Shown in pieces: positions 9,133-19,859 of a DNA stretch of 64,000 nucleotides; the stretch's first letter is position 1, and each line of letters starts with the position of its first letter. Below the pieces are notes generated by a model. That model worked only from the letters and a program-made list of their open reading frames with translations. It did not search any database and was not told where the DNA came from. Where the stretch lies: positions 40,229,619 through 40,293,618 of the forward strand of contig OY288246.1 of the NCBI GenBank assembly GCA_958450325.1, written 5' to 3'. A program made the translations under genes and the position numbers. The DNA comes from Agrostemma githago (lineage: Eukaryota; Streptophyta; Magnoliopsida; Caryophyllales; Caryophyllaceae).

Positions 9133-10744
9133 TGATAAGTGTAGTTTGTAGTGCCTAATTTGCTGTGTTTTGGTCCCATTTTCCTTGCGGAATCGATCTT
9201 TGGGAGCGATTCACGGGCTACTTATGCTTCCTCTAGTACGTTTCAGGTTCCCGAGACCATTCATGAAGAGTTTGAGCGATTCCGACTCAATACATACACT
9301 TTTCGAAGCCAACGAAGTGAAGGAACGATCACTAGATGCCTTGGATTCGACCCCGAGACCTCGGGACCCAATCCCGAGCCCCTTAGACTTGATCCCGAGA
9401 CCTAAGAGTCGATGAGAAGCCCATGTGAAGCAAGGAGGAACCTTAAAGATCATATTGGAGGCCTACAAGACTCATCCCCAACGGGAAGGAACTCATCCCG
9501 TCCGGCATGAGGTGCGCATTTAGCACTGCTTTTGTTTTGGCTCCGTCCCGGGCGGGACCACTCCGTCCCGGACGGGACCATTTCGTCCCGGACGGGATGA
9601 GACAGCTGTAGCCCGCATTGTTTCTTTTCTCCTCCTTCATTCTTGTAACCCTATAAATACTCCTCCTTTGTAATGTTTAAGCACCATACTTTACCCTAGA
9701 TTGTTTTAGGCCTCTCTTAAGAATTCAAAACCCTAATTAGCCTCCTTTCATCTCTAGTTAATCTTTAATTAATCTTAGTTTAATCTAGCAATTAGTCTTT
9801 TATTGAGGAGATTCTTGAAGATTATTTCCAAGCTTGACAACCTTGGAGTTTGATTTGGGTTTCTTATTAATTCAAGTTCATATCTTTTTCATCCTATTGT
9901 AGTGGGTATAATTTCTTTTCTCTTAATCTTTGTTTTATCATTAAGTTTTAATCTTTGATTATTGTTTATTATTCTTGATTATTCATAATGAATGTTTTGA
10001 TGTTTATGATGTTTCCTCTTGTTTACGTTATTGTTAGTTTGATAATGAGTGAGTAGATTCCCTGTGTGGTTATTAGGGAGATTAAGTGTGGATTATGGGT
10101 GATTAGGGCTTGATTGTGGGTAAAGGTGATTCATTTGTTGCTAGTCACTTATTGGGCAAACTATGTGTTTGTTGTATTGCTTGTATGGGTAGTAGTGGCC
10201 AATGCTTCTCATGCTTGTTCTCTCCTTCTCATTGTGTATCCAACTTGTGATTGAATGTTTGTGTTTTGAGTAGCATCTTGCATGAATGTTCGGGTCTAGT
10301 CTTAGACATGAGAGTGCGGACTTTGGCTTGGGCACGAGAGCGTAAACCGACTCTAGTGACCAAGTGACACCTACACCCTTGATTGCCCAATCATCCTACT
10401 ACGCTTATGAACCCGACCTAACCCTACTCTTTTCCATATTTGAATTCTCTATCTCTTTAGTCGATCATATTCTCTAGTTTATTTCCTTAGTTAATCTTTA
10501 GTTGTTCATTAGTTTTTGTTATAGCTTATCCATTGTTAGTCTTGTTCAGACCTCCTCTCCCATCATAATTTGTCAATCATCGTTTCTTTGTGTTTGTTTG
10601 TGTGACTTAGCCTTGTTTGTGAGTAGACCATTGTCTAGACACTACATTACCGTCTCCGTGGACACGACCCGACTTACCCTAGCTACCGTTAGGATTAGTT
10701 GGTTTTACTTGATCGGTAGGATTGACGGCAAAACCCGACCATCA
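9133..10744 (+). repeat. Athila-like LTR shared by elements 1 and 2
   Basis: It starts TGATAAGTGT after a PPT and ends in CCATCA, like the other LTRs of the family, and is about 1612 bp long. On the left it is the 3' LTR of element 1. On the right it runs straight into gag of element 2: the primer binding site, leader and N-terminal gag (about 650 bp in the complete copy at 45245-45905) are missing. Such LTR sharing usually comes from recombination between LTRs of neighbouring or sister copies. Confidence 0.85.
9475..9659 (+). promoter_or_regulatory. LTR promoter: palindrome array and TATA box
   Basis: Palindromes of the form TCCCGNNCGGGA (TCCCGTCCGGCA, TCCCGGGCGGGA and two TCCCGGACGGGA) lie between about 9500 and 9600, with a TGCGCA spacer after the first. 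TATAAATA follows at 9652-9659. This is the likely U3 promoter of the element. Confidence 0.7.
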
Positions 10745-12150
10745 GAAGACCCGCACCAACACATGGAGACCTTCTCCGATTATTGTGACGCTATATCTCA
10801 ACCCGGGGTTACTCATGATCAAATTCGTTGGGTACTTTTCCCATTCTCTCTCATTGGAAAAGCTAAGCAATGGATCAAGAGTCTCGATAGGGCAACCATG
10901 GGGATTGATACTTGGAAGAAACTTGCATTGGCGTTCTACCAAAAGTTTTACCCTCCGGAGAAGACAAATTTGCTAAGGGCCTCCATCACCGGTTTCCAAC
11001 AACGGAATGAAGAGAGCCTTTATGAAGCATGGGAGTGGTTCAAGGCTTTGGTAAGATCGTGCCCCCACCATGGGCTTTCACAATGGTTCTTAGTCCAACA
11101 ATTTTGGAACGGTTTGTATGAGGATTCGAGAGCCATACTCAATATGGGCTCCAATGGAAGGTTCACCAAAGTGGATGATGACCAAACTTGGTCAAGAATT
11201 GAAGAATTGGCGATCCATAACTCTCAATACTCTAGGCCAAGGAAAGAAAGTAGAGGGGGAAGGCACGAGATTGATGCCATTACACAATTAAGTGCCGACC
11301 TTGGAGCAGAATTGAAGACACACATGGATACTATTGATAAGAAGCTCCAAAATCACTTTAATCAAGGTCAAAGCACTAATTCCTCCAACCAACAATCGAT
11401 CCATCAAATCAATGCTTTGGGAACGGTTACACCTAATTCTTATTATGGGATATGTGAGATTTGTGGAATACATGGACATGAGCCCTCTTATTGTTGAAGT
11501 AGCATTGAGCAAGTGAATGCTTTTCAAGCATACAAGCAAGGTGTCCCATACTTCCCTTACAAGCCTCAAAATGTGCCAAATTCTCATATGTTCCAATCTT
11601 CCCAACAACAAGCTTAACAACAATACCGTTTACCTTATGTTCCTCCTCCCTTATGGGACAACAACCAAGGCTTCCAAGGTTATCAAGGCAATCAAAGGCC
11701 TTTTAACAACTTCCAACAACATAACCAAGGTGCCTTCAACAACAATCAAGGGTTCCATAATCAAGGGAACTTTAATCATCAAGGTGGTTTCCAAGGAAAC
11801 CAATATTCTCAAGGATATCAAAGCAACAACCAAGGTTACCACAATCACAATCATGGTAACTCTCAAGGCCTAAATCAAGGCAATACTCAAGGGTTCCAAG
11901 GGAACTTTCAACAACAAGGGTCCCAAAATACTCAACAAGAAAACAAGCAAAGAAGCCGCTCTTCAATCCATGATTATGGCATTCCCCTAGCCATTACCAA
12001 TACCCCACACATTCAACAATCTCCACCACGAGATCCGGAGATGCAAAAGGTAATTTTGGAGATACAAAGAAGCCAATTGGAGATGCAAAAAGCTCAACAA
12101 GAATTTTATAATAACCTTCAAATGGAAAGGCAAGAGATACGGATGTAAAG
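10745..12150 (+). pseudogene. gag: Athila-like gag, broken, element 2
   Basis: It encodes the nucleocapsid precursor. The gag domain begins abruptly at EDPHQHMETFSDYCD after the LTR and contains the usual blocks (WVLFPFSLIGKAKQWI, LAFYQKFYPPEKTNLL, YEAWEWFKALVRSCPHHG). The zinc knuckle CEICGIHGHEPSYC is intact, but a TGA at about 11495 follows at once. The same frame continues through an Asn/Gln/Gly-rich stretch with further stops near 11617 and 12146. An open frame runs from inside the LTR (about 10502) into gag, giving a chimeric N-terminus that is probably accidental. The complete relative is the gag at 45483-47366. Confidence 0.85.
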
Positions 12151-13567
12151 ATGCTCGAAACCCAACTAGCTCAAGTAGCTTCGGGTAGTTCTTCAAGACA
12201 AAAGGGTCAACTACCTCCTCAAGGTGTACCAACAAAATTTGAACATGTGAATGCCATCACCTGGAGGAGCGGTGCATCCTATGATTCTCCCTTGTTCCCT
12301 AGTGAGCATGAAGCAATGAAAGAAGTAGAATCTCCATCTCAAGGCAATGAAAATTGTGGAAACCTGATGGAAGAACAAGTCTTGTGGGAGGTTGAAAAAC
12401 CTAATGAAGACAAGCCTCCCCCACCCCAAGAGAAAGACAAAGGAAAGAAGAAAGTGTCAATTGAAAAGTCCCAACCTAATGAGCAAGACAAGATACATAT
12501 CGAGTTGCCTTTTCCAACAAGGCAAATGAAGACTAAGGTGGATGCTCAATTTGACAAGTTTGTGGATATAGTGAAGAAATTGGATGTGAGCATCCCTTTC
12601 ACCGAGCTAATTACCCAAGTCCCGGCATATGGCAAGTTCATGAAAGAAGTATTGGCTAGGAAGAGATCCTTAGACAAGGAAGAGACCATAGCGTTCACAA
12701 GAGAGTCGAGCGAGCTCATTCAAGGCTCTACACTTCCTAAGTTGAAGGATCCGGGTAGTTTCTCAATCCCGTGCACCATAGGGAACTTGAAGATTGGAAG
12801 GGCATTATGTGATTGGGAGCGAGTGTGAGCATTCTTCCCTATTCTATTTGTGAGCGACTTGGAATGAAAGAGCTCAAGTGTACCTCTATTACGCTCCAAA
12901 TGGCCGATCGTTCGCTAAATCGACCATTAGGAGTGTTAGAGGATGTGCCATTAAGAATAGGGAAATTCTTCATTCCGGTCAACTTCCATGTGCTTGATAT
13001 GCCGGAAGATGCTATCACTCCTATTATCCTTGGGCGCCCATTTTTACTTACCACCGGTGCAATGATCGATGTCAAGAAGGGTAGGATCACATTTGAGCTA
13101 GGTGACGAGAGGCTCGTGTTTGACCTCCAAGGCAACACATTGCCTACATGTGAAGAGTCATGTAATATGATCCATGCCTTTAATGACAAAGATCTAGGGA
13201 ATGAGTCGAGTGAAAGCCTGAAAGACAACAACTTGTGTGGAATTGAAGATGACGATTCCGAGCTTGGGGAGGATGAATGCCCATGTGACGTGGTTGAAGA
13301 CAATTTGGTTAGTAAGAACAAAGTTAAGCCTCCCTTGAGGCCTTGTGATGATGATATGAAGTTTGGGTATATACCGAAGGATCGAAAATACAAGTTCAAG
13401 CCGTTGAACTTAGTAGATCGGGATGCCCCGAGAACTTCTAGGCAAGGTTGTGAGGAACCTTGGAGTGTGGATTGGTACTCCACGAGCTTGATCGAAAATT
13501 TCTCCCGAGGCTTTGATTTGTTACTCCGTGCTCTTGAAGGCGATGAAGTTGTATGTCGTGATGATTA
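12151..13567 (+). pseudogene. Athila-like gag C-terminus and aspartic protease, frameshifted, element 2
   Basis: A linker rich in Glu, Lys and Pro (12151-12800) leads to an aspartic protease. A one-base loss near 12811 turns the active-site codons of the D-L-G-A-S motif out of frame: the first frame ends CDWERV and the protease resumes as GASVSILPYSICERLG. Downstream are the flap and second-loop blocks (PIILGRPFL, GAMIDVKKGRITFELG) and the acidic tail GYIPKDRKYKFKPLNLVDRD, ending at TAA near 13567. No reverse transcriptase follows. A single-base change separates the two halves, so the decay is modest. Confidence 0.85.
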
Positions 13568-13568
13568 A

Positions 13569-16500
13569 AAATGAAAGAAGAAGCCACCATCCTAGGTTTG
13601 ACGGAGTTCCTCAAGAACCGTGGAGTTGTAGATATGTTTTCCTTATCCTTTGTGTTTGTAGTTGTATTTGTGTGGTTTTTGGATTTGTGTGTTTGTGGAA
13701 TTCTTGTCGTTTGGTTATTTGATGAGCGATGTGAGGTAGGTATTTTGAAGGATGTTTTGAGCTTACTTGTAGGTGTGAAGTGAAGATGAAGTATAGAGAG
13801 GAGTGGTTGTTGATAGAGCTTGGTTCTTGAGCAAGGAAGTCGGGTTTTTGAGCTTTTGACAAGCTTTTGGGGATGGGATTTTAAATCCCGATGTATTTGT
13901 TGCCTTCTGGGTGGAGCTATCAAGAGGATTGAAGGACTAGAAGAGTCATCCCGATCGGGATGATGTGTGCACGAAAGTTGGAGCTACTGTCTGTCCATCC
14001 TGACCGGGAAGGAACCGTCCCGACCGAGATGAGGTCTGTCACGACGACCGGGATTGTCCCCTGCAGCCCCATTCAACTTTGTTCCTTCATTTAAACCCCA
14101 ACCCAACGCTTTGTACCCCCTCCCAACCTCCCTACCTACCCTTGCAACTATCATATGACCCCTACACTTCATATATATACCTTCATCTCATCTTCTCTTC
14201 ACTACACACCGGGTTTCACCTCGAATCCCACCTCATTTACGCCAATGCAAGCCTAGAACTTCAACCGTGCGACTACATTGAGCATGAAGAGGAATATCGA
14301 TGATGAAGACAAGCAACGTGCCTATTATGATCATTGAGACAATGGAGTTAGTGAGTTGCTAACCATTTGGTAGGCGACTCTCCTTCTTTTCCGTCTTTTA
14401 TTGCTAGTCTTTATTCGTTTGTTCCCCTTCCTTTTATGTATTTGGTGTCTTAGTGGCCCTCGGGACTCTTGGTTATTATTGCTCCCGATTCTCGATGACG
14501 TGACTACATCGAAAGTCATTTCAAAAATCCAAATTAACAAGTAATTTCACTTTTTCCTTATTTTATTTTCTTTTGGTAGGATTTAGTCGGATTTAGGCGG
14601 AATCCGGGCTAGGTGACTTGATTACACCTAGTCCTCCCCTCCCATTTTCTTTTATTTTCTTCTTTTTATTTATTCCCCCATCCATATGTTTTCTTGTCTC
14701 GGCCCTTGGTGACTTGATTACACCCCGGCCGGACGCATTCGACCCTTTCTTCACTTTCATTTTGATTTTTAGTTTTATTTTCCCTTTCCCTTTTCTTTTT
14801 TAGTGTCTTCCACACACTACCGATCGAGCATGAGGACATTGCTCGGTTTAAGTGTGGGGGAGCGATATCTTAGGCTAGTTTAGTTTTATTTTCGTAGTTT
14901 TTTTTCGAAAAAGTCTTAAAAATCCCTAAAAATTTGAAAATTTTCATAAGAAAACCAAAAAGATTTTCTTTTATGTCTTTTCCTTTTGTGTCATTGTGTC
15001 GTATTTTTGTTGTATTGTGTGTGTTTTGCCTCCCCTCTTCCTTGTAGGTCGCTTGTTCACCGTTAACTTTGGAAAGCTTTCAAGACATCCGGTAACATTA
15101 TTTTATCCCCTTTCCTCTTTGTCTCTTGTGGATTTTGGAGGAGTTTTGGTGATGATGTGCGCTCGGGTGGAGCTTTTTGAAGTTTGTGGTTGGTGTGGTG
15201 GCTTGTTTGGAAGTTTCGGGGTGGTGTTTGTTTTCTTTGTGTGTTCGTCCTCTTTTCTCTTGTTTTCTTTCGTTTTGTTGTGTTTGTCTCTTTTCCTTTT
15301 GTTTTGTTGTGTCTTTGTGTTGTCTCGTTTAGTTGTGTCTAGTGTGTAAAAAGGTTTTCGAAAACCCGGTTTTGAGGCTAGTGCGCAAGTGTTTACTTTC
15401 CCTTTCTAGTGATAGGAATCGAGCCTTAGACTTTAGTCTAGTAGAATGACTTTAAATCAATGATTTTGTTGGTTTCTTACCTTGAGTCCACCTAGTCTAC
15501 TAGGGATTTACTATGGGATTTGCATTTTGACCATTATGACCACCCACGGAGTGAAAAGGCCTTGGTTGCCGAGTCCCGTCCCTTAGGTGACCATGTTCGG
15601 AATTGTTTGATTAGTCCAAGTTTTCCACCTTTTTATGGGTTTGAAGGGAAAGCGCGCTCCTGACTCACCCATTTTTCCTACCTCCTACACTTTTTTCCAC
15701 AAATAAGTTGCAATTTGTGAAGCCTCGTACTTGGTTGTGATTGAATGCCTACAAAACCAAAATTTGGCCAAAAGAGCAAACCAAGAAAAAGAAAGAAAAA
15801 AAAAAGAAAAAAAAAGAAAAAAAAGAAAGAAAGAAAAGATAGAAGAAAAAGAAAAGGCACAACAAATGAAAAACAAAATACAAAAGAAGAAAAAGAAATG
15901 GCATAGAAACTCAAAAGCCAAATGCAAAAGAAAAATGCCAAAGGAAATCCTCTCACAAAAAGAATACTCACCCCTAAAAAATAAGCCTTTTTCCGGCTAT
16001 TACCGTGAAGAGCCTTCCAAAGGACCGAGTCCCTAGGAAGGATGATAGCGGTAAATAGTTGGTCTTCCCCCACTTTGCAACCTTATCCACCTTTTTACTT
16101 GGACTAGTTGGGCGACTTTTAGACATGGGACGACCCTCTTGGTTCATCCTTTTTCCATCCCGCCTATCGTCCTGTGGTACGTTCTTAGAAGGTTAGGAGA
16201 AACCTAGGTAAGTTACCAACGTTTTTATTGCTTTGTCGTCATACTATTAGGGTTTTATCCATTTCGATTTGTGTCGTTAGCTTGGGAACGTTGTCACTTG
16301 CCTTGAGTCCCTAACCGGTGCTTCTTTCACCGCTTTGTGGAGGGAAGCGGTATTTATTTCTTTTTGGATGCAACCATTTAGTGTTTGTTTGTTTGTGTGT
16401 TTGTGTATTTATGTGTTTTCTTGTTCGGTTGTATCCACAGTTTTGTCGCAAGACCTCACTTGCCTTGCGGAGAGCACTTTTCCTCTAAGTGTTCTCGCGT

Positions 16501-16615
16501 GAGATGAAAGGGCGTAGGGTGCGCTAATACCCGCTCGGTTAGTAGTCTAGTTTCTTTTAGTTTTTAGTTAGTTTGTGCTTACTCGAGGGCGAGTAAGGGT
16601 TAAGTGTGGGGGAGT
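13569..16615 (+). other. Non-coding 3' region of Athila-like element 2
   Basis: About 3 kb colinear with 6180-9132. It contains a degraded palindrome array (13943-14056), a decayed TATA-like site (TTTGTACC near 14110), the hairpin trio (14487-14517 with one mismatch, 14606-14634, 14701-14730) and an internal polypurine tract at 14847-14862 with its hairpin. A purine-rich tract (15776-15950) and the terminal polypurine tract follow. No RT, RNase H or integrase motif was found. Confidence 0.8.
16578..16614 (+). promoter_or_regulatory. Hairpin and terminal polypurine tract of element 2
   Basis: CTTACTCG (16578-16585) pairs with CGAGTAAG (16590-16597) around AGGG. TTAAGTGTGGGGGAG (16600-16614) abuts the LTR. 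Confidence 0.8.
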
Positions 16616-18232
16616 TGATAAGTGTGTTTTGTAGTGATTATTCATTGTGTTTGGTCCCGGTTTCTCTTGTGGAGCCGCTCTTTGGAGCGGTTTCTTGGCT
16701 ACTTACGCTTCTTCTAGTTCATTTTAGGTTCCTAAGACCAATCTTGGAGAGGTGGAACGATTCCGACTCGTTTCCGACACATTTGGAGCCAACGAAGAGA
16801 AGCAACGATCACTCGGTAGCTTAGACTCGATCCCTAGCCCTTGGGACCCATTCCCGAGCCCCTTAGACTCGATCCCGAGCACCAAGAATCGATGAGAAGC
16901 CTTTGAGGAGCAAGTAGGGACCCTTGAGATCTCATTTGAAGCCTAAAAGACCCATCCCGGTCGGGATTGCAAGCATCACGACCGGGATGAAGAAGGAAAG
17001 CAAACAGGCGCCACCGACCATCCATCCCGGCCGGGAGCAAGTCCTTCCCGGTTGGGACCACCCATCCCGGTCGGGATCTTTACCCTTCCCGGCCGGGAAG
17101 GGCCCAACAGAGGCCGCGTCACTTCTTTTCTTCTCATTTGCTCGTGAACCCATATAAATACCCTCCCTTTGTATTGTTTAAGCACCTTACATTACTCTAC
17201 ACTATTCTAAACCCTAATTAGACTCTCTTCATCCTTAGCTTAGTTTACCTTAATCTTTTGTTAATTCTAGTTTAATTTAGATAGTTAATCTTGTATTAAG
17301 GAATCTCTTGAAGAATTCATCAAACCTTGACAACTTTTGGTGGAGATTTTTGGGTGTTCTTATAATACAAGTTCTCATCTTTTCATCCTCTTGTTAGTTG
17401 GTATAATCTTCTTATTCTCTTTTCTCTTAATCTTTGTTTAATCATTCAAGTTTTAATCTTTGTTCATTGTTCATTGTTCTTGCTAGTTCATAATGAATGT
17501 TTGGATGTTTGTGTTGATTTCTCTTGTTTGTATTATTGTTAGTTTGATTATGTGTGAGTATACTTATTGTGGGGTTAGTAGGGGGGATTAAGTGTGGATT
17601 ATGGATGATTAGGGTTTGATTGAGGGTAAAGGTGGATTCTTTGTTACTAGTCACATGTTGAGCACACTATGTGTTTGTTGAATTGCTTGTTTGAGTAGAA
17701 TTGGCCATCCTTCTCATGCTAGTCTTCCTCTTCTCATTGCGCGGTTGATTTGTGGTTGAATTCTTGTGTATTGGGTAGCATCTTGCATGAGTATTCGGGT
17801 TTTGTCTTTGACGCGAGAGCGCGGACCGACCTTAGTAACTAGGTGAAGCTTGCACCCTCGATTTCCTAACCATCCTACTACACTTATGAACCCAAACTAA
17901 TCCTACCTTTTCCCAATTTGATTTTCTCCATCCTATTAGCCATTGTTTCTCTAGTTTGATTGTTTCATTTAGCTTTAGTTGCTTCATTTAGTTCGTGTTC
18001 ACCTAGTTCATTGTTAGTCTAGTTTCATCCCTTCCCATCATCATAGTTAATCAGTTCTTGTTAGTTTGTCCCTCTTTGAGTTGTTTTGGTAACTTAGTCT
18101 TGTTTGTGAGTTGACCCTAGTCTAGACACCTACTACCGTCCCCGTGGACTCGACCCGACTTACCCTAGCTACGTGTTAGGTTTAGTTGGTCTCTATTTGA
18201 TCGGTAAGACCCATGGCAAGTCCCTACCATCA
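16616..18232 (+). repeat. 3' LTR of Athila-like element 2
   Basis: It starts TGATAAGTGT and ends CTACCATCA, 1617 bp. By eye it is clearly more divergent from the shared LTR (9133-10744) than the two LTRs of the young element are from each other, so the two LTRs bounding element 2 do not stem from one recent transposition. It ends inside an antisense PMD pseudogene. The 5 bp after it (CCTGT) would be the right target duplication. Confidence 0.85.
16953..17160 (+). promoter_or_regulatory. LTR promoter: palindrome array and TATA box
   Basis: Units TCCCGGTCGGGA, TCCCGGCCGGGA, TCCCGGTTGGGA, TCCCGGTCGGGA and TCCCGGCCGGGA, plus a degraded one (CACGACCGGGAT), occupy 16953-17103. TATAAATA is at 17153-17160. 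The middle dinucleotide differs from that in the other LTRs (GG, GT or GA), but the outer palindrome is kept. Confidence 0.7.
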
Positions 18233-19859
18233 CCTGTAGGTAGCGGATCATCTCTGCAAAAGCTAAGGTTACCTAGTCAAAACGTCCCAACTGACTCAAG
18301 TCAGCTAGGAAAGGCAAAATCCTAGTATTAAACCTCTCGCCTTTATCCGAGAAGTGGTTCGACCCTAGGAAGTACCACAACCACAGATGGCGTCCTGCGC
18401 CACTGTGCTGGGCACTCGACCCTCTAAAACCAACACCCTCTCGAAGTGGTCGGTGATGTATGAGCTCACTAAAGCATGGGGCGTACTGTAAGTCGATGGC
18501 TATAAACAGTCCCCAATCCAACCCCTAACCTCATCACTATATAACCTAAGGCTCTCCGGAGCCCACCTAATCATTTCGGGACCCCAGGGCAAACCCGTAA
18601 TAACCCCGAAATCCTCCAAAGTCATGCCGACCTCACGAAACTTCATATGGAATGTCGAGGCCGTGTCATGAAAACGATCCACCATCGCTCTAATCACCAT
18701 CAGGTTGCACTTTGTCTTACAACCGACCAAACGGACCCAATGTCCGACCAAGGGGCCCAAAGCCGTCCCCATAATTATGTTCTTAGCCTCGGGACTAAGC
18801 TTCTGCGCATAGATCTCTAAGCACGTCGTAAAGCTCGAGAAGGTCCTCATCGGACCTGGGGGCTGCAAACCTTGACAATGCAGGCATAAATAAAAAAGAC
18901 AAACACAAGTCAAAGCCAAAACATGAGCAAAAAACAAAGCCAAGGTACTCACCTTGCCATTTACGATACGGCTAGATACGTGCAGATCCGGGCGGAGCAA
19001 AAGCTGCCGACCTTCCCAACTCCGAGCCCAAACGGGATCTTCATAGACATCCTCCTCACCCTAATCAATAGGACTGGGGACGTGCGCCCTCCTAGCTGTT
19101 GTCACGGGTAATCTACGCTTCATGACTCTATCAAAATTAGCTTCATCCACGGCTCCAGGCTCAAGACGCTGCGAAGGAACGCTCCGTCGCCTCTTACAAG
19201 CCACCCGGGGAGTCAGCGAGCTCGACCGGGTAACATCACCACTACTACCAGCTGTACGGACTCTTTCGGGATGTGTCCCGTACCATCTTCAGCTGCAAAA
19301 CAAAACCGAAGACGCACCTTGGGTCAGGTCAAAATAAGCTCAAAATTTCAGATAGTGATATCAAAATTCCAAAAGACCCACTAGCACCCGTTTTCGACCC
19401 GGATCACAATAAACGTGGATTCGGTAGAATCCGGCATCGTTACGATATCATTTGGTCCATCGTAAGCTTCACGAACTCACACGGAATGACCTAGAGTGCA
19501 TTATGACTCACAAAATTCGACATATGAGCTACCCATAACACCACAAGCGATAATCGAGCAAGGTTACAAGAGTCAAGTACGGGAACGAACGGTAAATCAA
19601 ACCCTAAACCCTAGCATTTCAACTTTTACCCATTAAAAGCCATTAAAGAACCTCCAAGCTCTCATCTCAAGTGAATAACTATGCTTTAAGCCCTATTCCA
19701 CCCTAATTCAACGAGGGGACCAAGATTAAGCATCAAAAATTTAGCAAAAATGAAATACCCAAATCGATTCTAGGGTTTTAGCAAAATCGACCCGCAACTA
19801 CACTAATTAAGCACACATCGACAGTAGGTGAGTAAGGAACACTTACCCAGAGTCGACAT
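18233..19859 (-). pseudogene. Antisense spliced PMD gene of a Tat element, copy 1 (truncated at its 3' end)
   Basis: On the minus strand. Proposed exons: 19859-19847 (ATG TCG ACT CTG G), 19292-18953 and 18862-18233, with introns bounded by GGGTAAGT...TTTTGCAG and GTGAGT...TTTGCAG. The protein reads SSLTPR, NFDRV, RPDLHV, PPGPMRTFSSFTTCLEIYAQ, then MTLEDFGVITGLPWGPEMIRW, the signature of the plant mobile domain (aminotransferase-like family). Exon 2 is two bases longer than in copy 2 (28965-31308), carries a frameshift and has a TAG near the codons for EEDVYEDP. A TGA-ended frame follows exon 3. The Athila LTR at 18232 truncates the gene. It sits antisense, upstream of a Tat 3' UTR, where extra ORFs of Tat elements are known. 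Confidence 0.75.

Noticed and set aside
12839..13483. A 214-codon minus-strand frame opposite the protease (and 47922-48479)
   Set aside because: Shadow of a conserved sense gene; codon pattern follows the plus strand.
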